From positions 64,901-128,900 of the forward strand of contig QAOA01006501.1 in assembly GCA_003255065.1 (NCBI GenBank): a DNA stretch of 64,000 nt, given 5' to 3'. How positions within the stretch are numbered: the stretch's first letter is position 1; the number at the start of each line of letters is the position of its first letter. Both the position numbers and the translations under genes were made by a program. This document shows, one piece after another, positions 24,119 to 36,554 of the stretch. The DNA is from Cercis canadensis. Lineage: Eukaryota > Streptophyta > Magnoliopsida > Fabales > Fabaceae. The notes under the pieces were generated by a model. The model had not been told where the DNA came from. It worked only from the letters and a program-made list of their open reading frames with translations, and did not search any database.

Positions 24119-25267
24119 TGAATGTTACAGGAAACACTCCTAGAGGGAGGGGGAGGGGGGGGGGGGGGGGGGGGGGGATNGGGGGGGGGTGAATAGGAGT
24201 TTCTTGAAAAATCAATTTAGATGAACTAACACTAGAAATTAATCCATGAGCTAAACACTGCAAGAGCTAGTTCTACTGCTTAAGAACCGAATAAATACAT
24301 GGAACATTTAGATCCATTTCATATAGCATAGCCGTTATGAATCATACCAAAAAACTCAGACAAGATCAACTTAAGAGCATCAATGACATACTGTAAGCAT
24401 AAGCAATAGAGAATTTAAAGAGAAGAGTTCAGAAAATCTTAGCCACAAATTTTATAGTGGTTTAGTACTAAGGCCTACATCCACTTCTCCCAAAGCATTG
24501 GGATTTCACTAAGCTGAGTTTAATTTGTCCAAGCTTCTCCAAGCTTTTACACCATTGGTTTCTCACACAAAAGCTCACTAAGAACTTTCTCCTTCTAGTA
24601 TTACAGCTAGAAGTCTCTCTCACGGATTTCCTATTGAAATCCTGAGTTCTTAACACTCAAAAAGAAATTGAGCTCCATTAAAGTACTCTCTCTCTCTAGA
24701 GCAGATTTTACACAAATTTAAACATAGGGAAGAAGAAATTTATCAGTACAAAAAGATGAAAATGAAGAGCTGCTATCACACTCTAAAAACTTCCCCTATT
24801 CTTCCTTCTTTCTGCTTCTCCTCTCCGTTCGCTGCAGAAAGCATGGGAAAGCTGAATAAGAAGAAGAAGGCAGCTCGTGAAGATCAATCTTCACCCTTGA
24901 TCATTGGACAACTGTCAAGCTGAGATGCAATCCAATTCCACTAACTATTCCCTTGTCTTTCAAAGAAGTTACTTTTTACTAACTTCCCTTGAAAGGTGGA
25001 TCTCTACCAAACCTTCATAGGAAAACGGTTATAACACACGTGAAGTGACATTTTGACAAGCACTTTGAGATTTGAAGACTTTGCAACCATAGCAACAACC
25101 AAAAGAGAAGAACTGGTTTAAGAACTAGTTCTTACAATTCAGCAGAACCAATTCTTAGCTTTTTTTACTAACTTGCACTTAGAAGAATACTTAAACACAA
25201 CATAGATTAGAAGATATAAAATAATTTGTTATCATCAAAACCAGGATAGAGAATTGTGGAGCTTACA
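24119..25267. mobile_element. solo LTR, family 1 copy A, TSD TGATA
   Basis: A 1149-bp LTR starts TG (24119), ends CA (25267) and is flanked by TGATA at 24114-24118 and 25268-25272. It has the same family wording as 38471-40269: AACACTCCTAGAGG near the start, GGTGAATAGGAGTTT, CCTACATCCACTTCTCCC, AGAACTTTCTCC, ATCATCAAAACC and GAGAATTGTGGAG at the end. No internal region remains, so it is a recombination-derived solo LTR. The perfect TSD suggests modest age. It contains a G homopolymer with an N at 24180. Confidence 0.88.
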
Positions 25268-25559
25268 TGATACATGTTTTAATTCAATTCAACTTTCATT
25301 CATTTTATTCAACAAAAAATTATAATACTATTTTCTAAGAAAATGCATATTAGAATCTAAAATAATATAAGATTTTAGTTATCTTTTTATGTTCATTATT
25401 TTCTAACTTTTAGTGTTTTTTTTAATGGATGCACATTCATATTTTACTACTACTGGCTTTATTTTATTTTTTTATTTTTAAAAAAGAAAGTTTACCTATC
25501 TGTTCAGAACTTTGTTGTCTTTTATGATTTATCTATACGGTGAAACTCATGTAATAATT

Positions 25560-25695
25560 TATTGACAGGGAGTTGACATTCATAAAGATTCAATGGTTTG
25601 CGCCAACTGAAAAAAGGTTACGTGCTTTGGAGATTGGCGTGTTTAATATAGTTGATGTAACACCAATGGATGTAACTAGGCAACTTTATTAACTA
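25560..25695 (+). other. unassigned coding-like fragment after an acceptor-like site
   Basis: After TTTATTGACAG a frame reads ELTFIKIQWFAPTEKRLRAL and continues IVDVTPMDVTRQL before stopping. Its composition is protein-like but I do not recognise the family. It may be one captured exon. Confidence 0.25.
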
Positions 25696-25822
25696 TAATC
25701 ATACTTCAATGCCTTGGGATATTATGCATATTATACAGGATTTATATGAATCAAATTGATGATGTCGTTGACTATAGAAATATCATTTTTTAAAAACAAA
25801 AATTATCTCTTCTAATGTAATC

Positions 25823-26122
25823 CTGCTATAAAACATCAGAAGCTACATTATTTTTTCCGTGCATCTCGCAGGTATAGAGAAGGCAAAGGAACAATTAAAC
25901 CCCGTACAAACATGTTCCTTCTGAGATTCTTCCAAAGCCTTCCTTTACTCTTCTTCCGCCGCCTCCTCAACCTTCCTTTTCTTTTTAAGCTCCATAGCCT
26001 GGATCCACGCCCTGTCTCTCTCCCCAAACTCCTTCCTCTCTCTCTTTCAATTCTTTCTGCCTCTTACTACTCCATTATAAAACATCAAAAACTACATTAT
26101 TTTGTTTGTGCATCGCTCAAGT
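25823..26122. repeat. about 50-bp direct repeat flanking a CT-rich segment
   Basis: TATAAAACATCAGAAGCTAC at about 25827 recurs as TATAAAACATCAAAAACTAC near 26077. Both are followed by ATTATTTT and a GTGCATC stretch. A pyrimidine-rich, Leu/Pro-coding low-complexity segment lies between. Confidence 0.6.
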
Positions 26123-26133
26123 ATGAAGTCTAG

Positions 26134-26250
26134 TTTTAAGAAAATTTAATAGCATAATCAGTTATCATGTGTCTTTGGTTATCCATACTGTAGTAGTTAT
26201 CTTTAAGTTTTGTTGATAAGTGTCTATCTATTAGAATCATGTTTGAGTCT
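26134..26250. repeat. 118-bp direct repeat, right copy
   Basis: Partner of 23507-23624. Only a few substitutions separate them. Downstream the sequences part. Confidence 0.85.
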
Positions 26251-26269
26251 ATCTCTTCATGACTTGTCA

Positions 26270-26420
26270 TTATTCAAAGTAGAGTGTGTAAAAGCAGCTT
26301 TTACAGAGTGAAGAACCGGTGTAAACAAGAGAAAATTATCAATCACAGTTTGTTGTTTATTTTATCTATTCTTTGAGTTATATCATTTGGTATTAGTGCA
26401 TGTTCCGTGTCTCCCAATTG
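26270..26420 (+). mobile_element. possible copia LTR end and primer-binding site
   Basis: The sequence ATTTGGTATTAG at about 26386 resembles the copia primer-binding site TGGTATCAGAG placed after an LTR end. No other part of such an element is recognisable. Very weak fossil trace. Confidence 0.25.
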
Positions 26421-27185
26421 CAAACAAATGGCGCAGGTGCTGATGTCAGCCTTGCGGTGTTCACTTAGGACTAGTTAAAAGCTAGGGTACAGCAAGCCCG
26501 CATGGACGTTGATCCTGAGTAAGGGACCAACCACACTTTGCCACAGTATATAAAGATGGATTTTCCATGTTATGTGGGAATCAAACCCATTGATTGAGTA
26601 CATTTCTCCATTATCAAGGAACTCTGATAGATCAACAAGTTCCCTTGGCCTTTCGACATTGAAAAAGAGGCGAATGAATTGTTGCATTATTGGCTTCAAC
26701 ATTGGAAAAACTATTATGGTTGTATCCCTTCTGCATTACTATGCTTTCAATTTCGTTTTTGTTCCTACGACCTAATTTAGTTGAAGACCATTTCCTTAAG
26801 GAGTTGATTAATTTAGTCTACAAACTTGTGGGTTTTGAAACCCAAAAAAGTGAGGATGGAAAGTTTCATCTAAAATAACATGTGTTCATCTGATTTGGCA
26901 CATTTTCATACTACATGTGCAAAATTGTTTACGTAATTTGCCAAGTATGCACTTTCTGTAGTCAGGGGTTGGGAAAACATTTGTGCAATTGGGAAATATG
27001 GGACGAAATTGGGACAAAAGAAAGTTTGGGGAAGAAATCAAAATCAAGTGTAAAGTTAAGGGATGAAAATTACTATTTTACCTATCTATAAAATGATTCT
27101 TTAGAGAATGTAATGAAGGATATATAAAAGATGCATAAACCAACCATAGCATCCAAATCAAATCCATATAATCCAAATGAAAACT

Positions 27186-27390
27186 AATAGGCTTAAATAC
27201 ACTTTTAGTCCCTATGGTTTGAGGAAAGTAACAAACTAGTTCCCATAATTTCAAATTCAACAATCAAGTCTTGTAGTTTCCAAATTGGAGCAAATAAATA
27301 CCTGACGTATGTCCATTGAATAGCATTAACTAAATGATGACATGGCTTACACATGGCTTATGATGTAGCAAAGTCAAAGTTTGGAACCCA
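27186..27390. repeat. single MITE-like arm
   Basis: The wording TAGGCTTAAATACACTTTTA followed by GTCCCTATGG is a common arm of plant Mutator-like MITEs. I did not find the matching inverted arm nearby, so this may be a broken copy. Confidence 0.35.
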
Positions 27391-27719
27391 ACCTAACCAA
27401 CCCTAACTTTTCCACAATGCTATACATGGCCAGTTGATGTACGTGAACACCGCACATGCCAATCATGCGAACAATAAAGTCACAAAACAATCGATAACAA
27501 TAAAAATTGTGAATAAACTATACCTATACTATGTCAAAAGATTCAATACAATGTTGTGAACGTTAAAATTTGCATAATCCAACCACAAAATCTAAATGAA
27601 ATCAAATCTACATAATCCAACCACAATGAATATAAAATAAATATGCATAATCCAAATAAAATTAAACCTTGGTTTTCACTAAATCATGTTCAAAGTACAT
27701 ATACATATAAGTCGTAGCC

Positions 27720-28270
27720 CAACAATAGTTTCGACAATTACACAATCAGAAGCAACCATGAGTGACTTCATTCATGATCAATCCTAGCTATCCTATTCAC
27801 TTAGCATTTCGCTTGGCAGACTTTCTTCTTTTTCACTTTCAATTGCTCCAGGGCTTCAGAAATAGTTGGGAACTCTGCAAGGAAGGAATCAACCTGCTTC
27901 ACATTGCTTAGTCCTTGTTTGACAATTTTAGCCCAACTATAGGTTTGTTGGATTGGCAAAGATTTTTCTTCCATTTCTTCGAAACCCTACAATTATATGT
28001 TACACAAATTTTATATTTCCAAAGTAACCCAAATTGCACAAATGGTAAAAGTTAGTATGCAAGAGTTATTGAGTGAAGATAAGAAGAAGAAAAAATGACA
28101 TTATTGATGGGTAAATAGTTAAGACAAATATGTTTGAGAATTGATTCCATTTTAGCAGCCATGCACCCATAATGAGTAATAAAGTTTACCTAATGGTTTA
28201 CTAATGTAATTGAAACACAATGAATATGGTCAACATGTCCATCTGCCTAGTCAACAACATTGACCCTATT
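27720..28270 (-). repeat. dispersed repeat, copy B, with short open frame
   Basis: Diverged partner of 19650-20190. On the minus strand from about 27975 there is a short frame MEEKSLPIQQTYSWAKIVKQ, with LAEFPTISEALEQLK further on. It ends near 27800 and is not a family I recognise. It could be part of a transposon-encoded protein. Confidence 0.45.
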
Positions 28271-28399
28271 TGGTTTCAATTGATTAACATCAATCGAAAC
28301 CAGGAATTTACATAGTAGTAGAGGTAAAAATTATACAACAATAGAAAAAATTACAAAATTAATTCTATACCATCATTCAAATAATTCAAAAAAAAATAG

Positions 28400-28605
28400 T
28401 AATCCTTAAAGTCAACTCTAAACTCTAAACCTAAACTCCAAACCCCAAAATCCTATACCCAAACCCTTAAACCCTAAATCCCAAAATTAAAAAATGCTAA
28501 CTCCTAAACCCTAAACTCCAAGCCTAAACCTAAAACCCCAATCTCAAACCCTAAATCCCAATTTCTATCCCTAAACCCTTAAAACTTTCATAAATCCCTA
28601 AATAA
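28400..28605 (-). repeat. degenerate telomere-like (CCCTAAA) tract inside CACTA family 1
   Basis: Many irregular CCCTAAA, CCTAAAC and CCCAAA words, the complement of the TTTAGGG-like tract at 34226-34600. The position relative to the CACTA end is the same, so it is a property of the transposon and not a former chromosome end. Confidence 0.75.
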
Positions 28606-28913
28606 TTAACTAAAAATTGGCTAGTCTCCCCTAAAAATTGAACATTCCATGAATTTAAAATTTCACACAATTCATCAAAAACACAAACCCTAAATTACAA
28701 TTTATTCCAACATACATAATTAATAGCAATTGAGGTCAAAATTTACACAATAGTTGAAAAAAATACAAAATTATTTCTACACCATTCAAAAAATTCAAAA
28801 AAAAATTCAGAATAATTCAACATCAATATATAGGGTTAATCCCAATAAATATTGAACTTTGGGCATCACGTCAAATATTTAGTTAGTGCTTGATTAGCTT
28901 TTCAGTCTTATTT

Positions 28914-28916
<3 letters not shown>

Positions 28917-28963
<47 letters not shown>
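28917..28963. repeat. (TA)n microsatellite
   Basis: More than twenty uninterrupted TA units inside the partial CACTA copy. Confidence 0.95.
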
Positions 28964-28965
<2 letters not shown>

Positions 28966-29825
28966 TTCCATATCTTTCCGATGGCATGGAAAGGAACAAG
29001 ACTTGGGTGTTATAATAATATCAATTTTTTGCATTCTAGTGTCTTGAGTATGTAAAAGTAAAAATTTTATTTTCTTGAGCATTATATGTTTCCTGCCAAT
29101 TGGATATTATGTTTATGGCATAAAACATTATTTTTTCCAAAATCAAAATCTTTTGATATTATACAAAATGGGACATGGATTGACCAATTCAATACATATT
29201 ATAATTTTCAGAACAATTGAATAGCTTGTATATCCAATATATATGTGCATATGAGCAGACATAAACATATATAAATATAACTAATTAATATCAGAGGGTT
29301 CCATAGTTAATCTAGTTTGTCAATGAATGTTATTTGAGTATAGGAACCTACCTCAATGAGTAGAAGAGTCGGAGTAAGGGACTTGCATTGCAAAACCCAA
29401 GCTCCGGAGGCTGGAATGGGGCTGATTTACTCCAGGGAGAAAGAGAGGATGGCGGAGAATGGAGGAGAGGGAGAAAAGAGAGAAAATGGAAAATGGAGGC
29501 CGGGGTGTGCGAGGATGAAGATAAACATAGTTTCTCATGGAATTTCTTACAAATTTTTACCATGAGAAACTAACTCTAAAATTCAAATTTTAAGTGAAAC
29601 GGTGTGTACTGATTTGTCACAAACTTTCTCACATACTCTCTCACGACGTTAACAATCTACGAGAAATTTTACATTTTCTCACAAATAGATGGTCAACACA
29701 TTAATTGTCACAGTTGGAGTGTCATTTCTCACGGTCCACCTGTCTGTGAGAAAATCCGTGATAAATGTCTTGATTTTCTCACAGATTTTTTGTCCGTGAA
29801 AAAATAACAATTTTCTTGTAGTGAC

Positions 29826-30066
29826 TGTTAAATCATTGTCGAAGAGGGTAAAAATGGTATAAAATGTCCACAAAAGCCTAAGTTGACAGTTAAATTTGAG
29901 CAATTAAATTCTTCAAACAATTATGACTGCTAAATTCTGGCTACATAGTATTTTTTAAAACAGTTTCAAAACTGCTGCCAGAATTTAACTATAAAACTTT
30001 TACTGTTAACTGAGGGTATTATGGAAATTTTATACCATTTTGCCACCTTTGACTATAATTTAACTA
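29826..30066. mobile_element. small palindromic MITE next to the CACTA end
   Basis: GTTAAATCATTG near 29826 with GGTAAAAATGGTATAAAAT pairs with ATTTTATACCATTTTGCC and AATTTAAC near 30030-30066. Inner arms GCTAAATTCTGGC and GCCAGAATTTAAC also pair, with the centre near 29960. The CACTA end abuts the left arm, so the CACTA may have inserted at its edge. Confidence 0.6.
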
Positions 30067-30557
30067 TTGACTCAATGGATTAGACTAAGTAGTTACTTTT
30101 TTTCAAAGTTCAGGGAGGCTCATGTAGGTTTTGAAAATAGAGGGAAGAACCATGTAAATATGTGAAAATACAAGGGAGGAAAGAGTATTTTTCTCTAATT
30201 CTAATTAACCTTTCATTTAATTGATCTCTTTAATGTATGCCAGAATTTCTAGAACAAATTGGTCCGAGCCTTAAACCTGTAATTAAAGAAGCATTTTCCG
30301 TTCAATCTCCAGCAAAAAAAGGAATAAGGGGATGATAGCTGTTTTATTTGTGTATTGTATAATGTAAGATTTGTTTGCCTGATCGTTTCATGAAACCAAT
30401 GAAAAATATATGCTATAATATTTTTTTTTTGTTAGAGTACAATATTCACATTTCTTTTTTTTATTTTTAGAGAAAAAGGCAATAACAATGAAGAACATAA
30501 ATATCTGTAAAAACAACATAAAAGCTAAAGGGATGGTGATCCTCAACTCAAACCACA

Positions 30558-31130
30558 ACATCATCAAGCTATATCATCAAGCTCTTGAGACCTGTTAAGA
30601 GTAATAGACATATATATGATGGAGGATGAGTTGTTAAGCTGAGCTGTCAAAGGTGCTGAGTCAGCAAAGTGAAAGCCAGCTGTATTTAGTCAGACTTGAT
30701 AAGTTAGTTAGTGAGTTAGTTTTCTGATACACGTGCATTCTGTTATTTGCTATTAGCAGCAGGTAGTTTCTAGAAGAGTAAGGCANCATCATCAAGCTAT
30801 TGAGACCTGTTAAGAGTAATAGACATATATATGATGGAGGATGAGTTGTTAAGCTGAGCTGTCAAAGGTGCTGAGTCAGCAAAGTGAAAGCCAGCTGTAT
30901 TTAGTCAGACTTGATAAGTTAGTTAGTGAGTTAGTTTTCTGATACACGTGCATTCTGTTATTTGCTATTAGCAGCAGGTAGTTTCTAGAAGAGTAAGGCA
31001 GATCACCATCTCTATAGAGATGTAATGTATTCAGTTATCAATTAATGAGAAATATTCAGATCTTCAATTCTTCATTTCACATTCTCTAGTTTGTTCTTCA
31101 TTTTGGTTTCTGGCGTTCTTAGTTCTTTCT
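30558..31130 (+). mobile_element. LTR-like fragment, doubled at an N
   Basis: GACCTGTTAAGAGTAATAGA through TTAGCAGCAGG and TGTAATGTATTC has the look of a short plant LTR, but without internal domains. About 213 bp (30573-30785) recur after the N at 30786 (30787-31000). Fossil of uncertain family. Confidence 0.35.
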
Positions 31131-31387
31131 GATATGCTTTCTGGTGCATTGCCTATCTGCTGCACGTCTGCAGAATTGATTCACACCACAGAAAGTCTCA
31201 AGGATTCATCTTGCATCTTCTTCAAGGTTTTACAAGACCAACGAGCTAGTTGGTGGATAATCATATTGTCAGCACGACAGATACAAAAAGAAAATGAAAA
31301 AGACCGAAAGAAAGATAAAATTACTCCAATATTATCTAAAATGACACCAAGCTTGGAGCAATTCGAAGAACCTTGAATAAAGTTATT

Positions 31388-31672
31388 CTAGACAACTTGA
31401 CAATTATCTTCAACCACAATATTCATAAACTGCATATATCGAACCAGTAACAAAACCTCACGAAGCAGCCTAGCCTCCATTAGAGTCAGAGAGAAAAGTG
31501 AAGAACATGGTTTAGAAGCACCTGCCAAGTATTCCCAATGCTCATCATGAACCACAAACCCCATATCACCCTTAACTAACTCCGCAAACACTGCAGCATC
31601 AATATTAACTTTAAAGACACCAATAGGAGAGCGCTGCCAAAGAAGGAATATTAGCCTCAACAGCAGCAACAC
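31388..31672 (-). pseudogene. LINE-type RNase H domain remnant
   Basis: The minus-strand frame reads GVFKVNIDAAVFAELVKGDM, then GFVVHDEHWEYLAGAS, then EARLLREVLLLVRYMQF and IVVEDNCQVV. This is the RNase H fold found at the end of plant L1-type LINE ORF2 and in related RVT_3 proteins (pattern FKxNxDAA, GxVxRDxxG, EAxAL, ExDxxxVV). It stops soon after the last motif, and no reverse transcriptase is nearby. It is most likely a 5'-truncated LINE. Confidence 0.75.
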
Positions 31673-31739
31673 CTGATCTCATATTCTTTGTTGCATCCTA
31701 TAACAAAGAGTAGTTTCTGTAATTCTTATTAACAATATT

Positions 31740-33129
31740 AACATTTCAAACACTATATATATATATAGACCCATTGTGGGAAGTGTAGGGACCAAATGGT
31801 AAGGATAGAACCAACAGAATATTAAGGAATAAACACAGAAGCACCAGTAACAAATCGTTTTCAGAATTAATTAAAATGAAAAATGGATTAACACGTACCT
31901 TTGAAAAAGAAATAGGCATTGAAATTTATCAATGTTTATTAAATGATATTTCTCAAATCTCCATTAGTTTTTTCAGAAAATATTATAACTTTTTTTCCAT
32001 TGAACTAAAATAGGCACCCAAGCTTTTTATGCTATTTCTAAAATCACTGTTGGTTTTTAAAAAAATTATATATATTTCTTAGTGGGGATAGTTGTTCTGC
32101 TACTTTTTTTGAACAGTAGAAATGTCATATTTTATTGATGTTAAGGCAATAATCAAAATTCTCTCCTTCTTTCTTTGCAAGTGAGTTACATTATTCATCA
32201 TTCTTTCAATTTTAGTCAAGTAAATTCTTTGGAATTGATATTTCCACGACCACTATTGCTAATGCAACAGCTTATTTAGTGAAAACATACTATATAGACA
32301 AAATTACCCCTCAATCACTAAAAAAAATTCAAGTCTAATAAATAGTGGTATTAATTGTTCTATATAATCCTATCTTATACCTATTAATTGTTGCCAAAAT
32401 TTTCTCTTATGTTAATGACGAACACTTTCCTTTTTCTTTTTCTTTCAATCTAAAATCCTATATCAATTAGGCACAAGAATTTTAGCTACAACCAAAAGGG
32501 CTAAATAGTAAAAATAAGAATTTTATTGATTCAAATTTCATAAACATCCTCAAATTGAAAAAAAAATAAAAATCCAATATCTAAAACACTTTCTTCACCT
32601 GTGGATGAAGGTTTCAGATGCAATAGGTTTCATACAACTAGAGGAAGGTTAATTTATTATTTCTTGAGCTATTGCAAAGGTCTATGTTTCATAAAACCAG
32701 AAGAAGTCATTCTTTAATGGTTTTTTATGCTCTTCTTCCATGGACATTTGGTTTTGCTATGTTAGATTTTGGTTCCAGTGGGTTTGGAGGGAAACTAGAG
32801 TTGAGGGAAGCATTTTATTGCATCAAATTTACTGTATTTTATCTAATAATAAGAAGTCAAGCAACTTATATTATGGTCAACCAATTAATGTAAAAATTTT
32901 GAAAGGGAAAATTTGTCAAATTAAGCAGTGAATATTAATTAGGTTGTGGCATTAGCCATAGTGGCTATGGAAATAGTCACAGGCTTTAAAAAATTGTAAT
33001 TAGTTTTATCCAAAATTAGTGATATATAAAAACCATAATATTCAAGATAAAAAATTTCAGGCACTTTAGTAATTTAGTTTTTTGAAATCTTTACAATAAC
33101 ACCAAAATCAAATGTGATCTCACCCAAAT
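31740..33129. other. AT-rich intergenic, no gene seen
   Basis: Several short open frames are present but none has a recognisable domain. A (TA)n run lies near 31755. Confidence 0.5.
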
Positions 33130-34225
33130 TAACTCCCCAAATTAGAAGGAGGGTAGCTTAGCAGCCACCAAATAAATATAGTATATGATATTGCATAATT
33201 AGTTTGTATTTAAGATAAATAATATAATTTTTAAGAATCGTACACTACAAGAAAAAAGGGTTTTTCTCACAAAAAAATATTCCATGAAAAAATCACACCA
33301 TTTCTCATGGATTTTCACATGGCTTTTGACTATTAGAATTTTCTCACGGACTACAGCATTCGTGAGAATTATCCAAGAGAAAGTCCGTGAGAAAAAACAT
33401 CCCAACTGTAATCATTATTGATGCTAGTGTTCTCACGGACTATGTCCGTGAGAAATATCCAACTTTCTCATGGACTTTCTCATAGCCTGTCAAATCCGTG
33501 AGAAAGTCCATGAGAAATTCGTTGCACACTGTTCCACTTAAAATTTGAATTTTTGGGGTTTTTTCTCAAGGACAAATTTTGTGAAAAATTCCATGAGAAA
33601 TTCTACATTTCATCTCTCTCACACAGCCACAGCCTCCATTTTCAAAAATCCTTCAACCTCTCTCTCCTCTGTTCTCTCTCTCTCTTCCCGTACATTTCTC
33701 CACCATTTCCTCTCCCTCTACTTGGGTTTTGCAGCGCAAGACATCATCTTCCACCCCATCAGTTTAGTTTTTGGATTTTTAGCTCTTTGAGGTAGGTTTC
33801 ACTATCCCTCTCTTGTCTCTAATTTTTTGCATGCATATTACCTGTTTTAGTTGTTTAGAATGCTTATTAGTTATTTTAGATAGTATAAGAGTTGTTTTGG
33901 ACGTAGTTGAATAGTGTAGGTTTATGGCTAAATGTAGGTATTGAAATTGATAAGGAATTTGATATGATTCGTTAAGATTAGGTTAAGGTTTTTGTTATAT
34001 TATTGATGTGGAATAATTCTTGAAATTTTATTTTTATTTTTGAATGGTGTGGAATTAGTTTTCTAACTTTTTCTATTGATGTGTAATTTCTACCAATACA
34101 ACTAGCTAATTTTTAGTTATGCAATGAATTGTTATTTTGTAATTGTGTTTATGCGTAATAATGTGGAATTTATAATTCTTGGATTGTTCAAGTTTTAGGT
34201 GAAACTCTGCCCAATTTTTGGTTTA

Positions 34226-34600
34226 TGGTTTATGGTTTGGAGTTAGGGTTAGGGTTAGGGTTAGGATTTAAGGGTTAGTGTTTGGGGTTTAGGATTAAGG
34301 TTTGGGGTTTAAAGTTTTGGGGTTAAGATTAATATTTAAGGTTAGAGTTTAAGATTTAGGGTTAGGGTTAGGGTTTGGGGTTTAGTAGTTTAGGGTTAGG
34401 TTTGGTGTTTAAGGGTTTAGCTTAGAGTTTGGGGTTTTGAAATTTAAGGGGTTTATGATTAGGATTTAGGATTAGGGTTTAGGGTTTTAGGGTTTAGGGT
34501 TTAGGGTTAAGGTTTGGAGCTTATAGGTTTAGTGATTTAGGTTTGGGGTTTAGGATTTTAGGGTAAGGGTTTAAAGGTTTAGAGTTTTTATTGTGTTATT
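34226..34600 (+). repeat. degenerate telomere-like (TTTAGGG) tract in CACTA family 1
   Basis: Irregular TTAGGG, TTTAGGG and TTTGGGG words fill about 370 bp of the first intron or leader of the transposon gene. The same tract recurs at 36555-36920 in the assembly duplicate. Confidence 0.85.
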
Positions 34601-36554
34601 AATTACTTTTTTGTATGATAGATGTCAGATCATCCTAGGCATTTATCTCTAGTATCTAGGCCTTTCAGGAAGCATAAAGGGAAGGATGTTGCTCGGTTAT
34701 CTCAGACCGAGCCGACATCATTGCCCTTGTTCATGCCGACCTCAAGGTTGGCACGCACACTATCACTATAAGCAATCCGGAGCAACAACCTCGAGCCACA
34801 CATCATCGGCCGCTGGAGGGTCGTCTCATGCCAGTCCAACCATCTTAGACTCACAATTGCCCCGTGCCTAATGGGCAGATGGTCGGTTGTGGATTTGGCC
34901 ACACTGGAGGAAGGAGTAAATTAATCCTAATACATGGCTCAGTAAATTTGTAGTGTTATAGTTTATTATTTTCATACTGATAATCATTTTTTTGTGCAGC
35001 TTTATTTCTTCCAAGGAGCCCGTCTATTATCTTTCAACTATTTATAAGTCAAAATATGAGAACATGTGGCTAGACTTCACCTTTGTTCCTAATAAGGTGA
35101 AGCAGTTATGGTGGGCCGTGTTCAAGGTAATAATACTTATATTACCTTTAATTTTAATTTTACTTAAAGTAGCTTCATTTAAATGTGTACTAACAATGAT
35201 CTTCTATTTTTTAATGCAGAGCAAATGTATATGGAACCTACTGTATGAAAGCCATATTCGTAATATTTGGCTTTCAAAGTGCAGTGATAACATCCGCCCT
35301 TCTTTCTAAGACATCAGGACCGGGAAGGCAAAGGGCGAATGGCTAAGCCCTAATGTCTTAGGCTCCCTGAGATCAAAATGGGCCTCCGCTCAGTACAAGG
35401 CAATGTTTGAGTGGAACAAGAAGAACTGGTCCTTGGATCAAGGCAGTTGTTATCACATNTAACTCCCCAAATTAGAAGGAGGGTAGCTTAGCAGCCACCA
35501 AATAAATATAGTATATGATATTGCATAATTAGTTTGTATTTAAGATAAATAATATAATTTTTAAGAATCGTACACTACAAGAAAAAAGGGTTTTTCTCAC
35601 AAAAAAATATTCCATGAAAAAATTACACCATTTCTCATGGATTTTCACATGGCTTTTGACTATTAGAATTTTCTCACGGACTACAGCATTCGTGAGAATT
35701 ATCCAAGAGAAAGTCCGTGAGAAAAAACATCCCAACTGTAATCATTATTGATGCTAGTGTTCTCACGGACTATGTCCGTGAGAAATATCCAACTTTCTCA
35801 TGGACTTTCTCATAGCCTGTCAAATCCGTGAGAAAGTCCATGAGAAATTCGTTGCACACCGTTCCACTTAAAATTTGAATTTTTGGGGTTTTATCTCAAG
35901 GACAAATTTTGTGAAAAATTCCATGAGAAATTCTACATTTCATCTCTCTCACACAGCCACAGCCTCCATTTTCAAAAATCCTTCAACCTCTCTCTCCTCT
36001 GTTCTCTCTCTCTTCCCGTACATTTCTCCACCATTTCCTCTCCCTCTACTTGGGTTTTGCAGCACAAGACATCATCTTCCACTCCATCAGTTTAGTTTTT
36101 GGATTTTTAGCTCTTTGAGGTAGGTTTCACTATCCTTCTCTTGTCTCTAATTTTTTGCATGCATATTACCTGTTTTAGTTGTTTAGAATGCTTATTAGTT
36201 ATTTTAGATAGTATAAGAGTTGTTTTGGACGTAGTTGAATAGTGTAGGTTTATGGCTAAATGTAGGTATTGAAATTGATAAGGAATTTGATATGATTCGT
36301 TAAGATTAGGTTAAGGTTTTTGTTATATTATTGATGTGGAATAATTCTTGAAATTTTATTTTTATTTTTGAATGGTGTGGAATTAGTTTTGTAACTTTTT
36401 CTATTGATGTGTAATTTCTACCAATACAACTAGCTAATTTTTAGTTATGGAATGAATTGTTATTTTGTAATTGTGTTTATGCGTAATAATGTGGAATTTA
36501 TAATTCTTGGATTGTTCAAGTTTTAGGTGAAACTCTGCCCAATTTTTGGTTTAT

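Larger units (their letters stand above)
28380..29823 (-). mobile_element. partial CACTA element, family 1, minus orientation
   Basis: The right edge ends TTTTCTTGTAGTG at 29823, the inverse of the CACTACAAGAAAA terminus, followed by ACT (29824-29826) as candidate TSD. Inside are CTCACGG/CCGTGAGA-type subterminal repeats (29590-29810). Next, on the minus strand, come a leader-like CT-rich segment and CATTGAGGTAGGTT, corresponding to TTTGAGGTAGGTTT at 33784 in the longer copy. Degenerate telomere-like repeats follow at 28400-28600. The left end and the transposase exons are missing. Confidence 0.75.

Noticed and set aside
24140-24190. G-run as a G-quadruplex regulatory element
   Set aside because: It is a homopolymer with an undetermined base inside a solo LTR, and its length is unreliable.
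33545-33795. Ser/Phe-rich frames after the CACTA left end
   Set aside because: These lie in the CT-rich leader of the transposon. Overlapping frames translate the same pyrimidine tract, which is typical of non-coding sequence.
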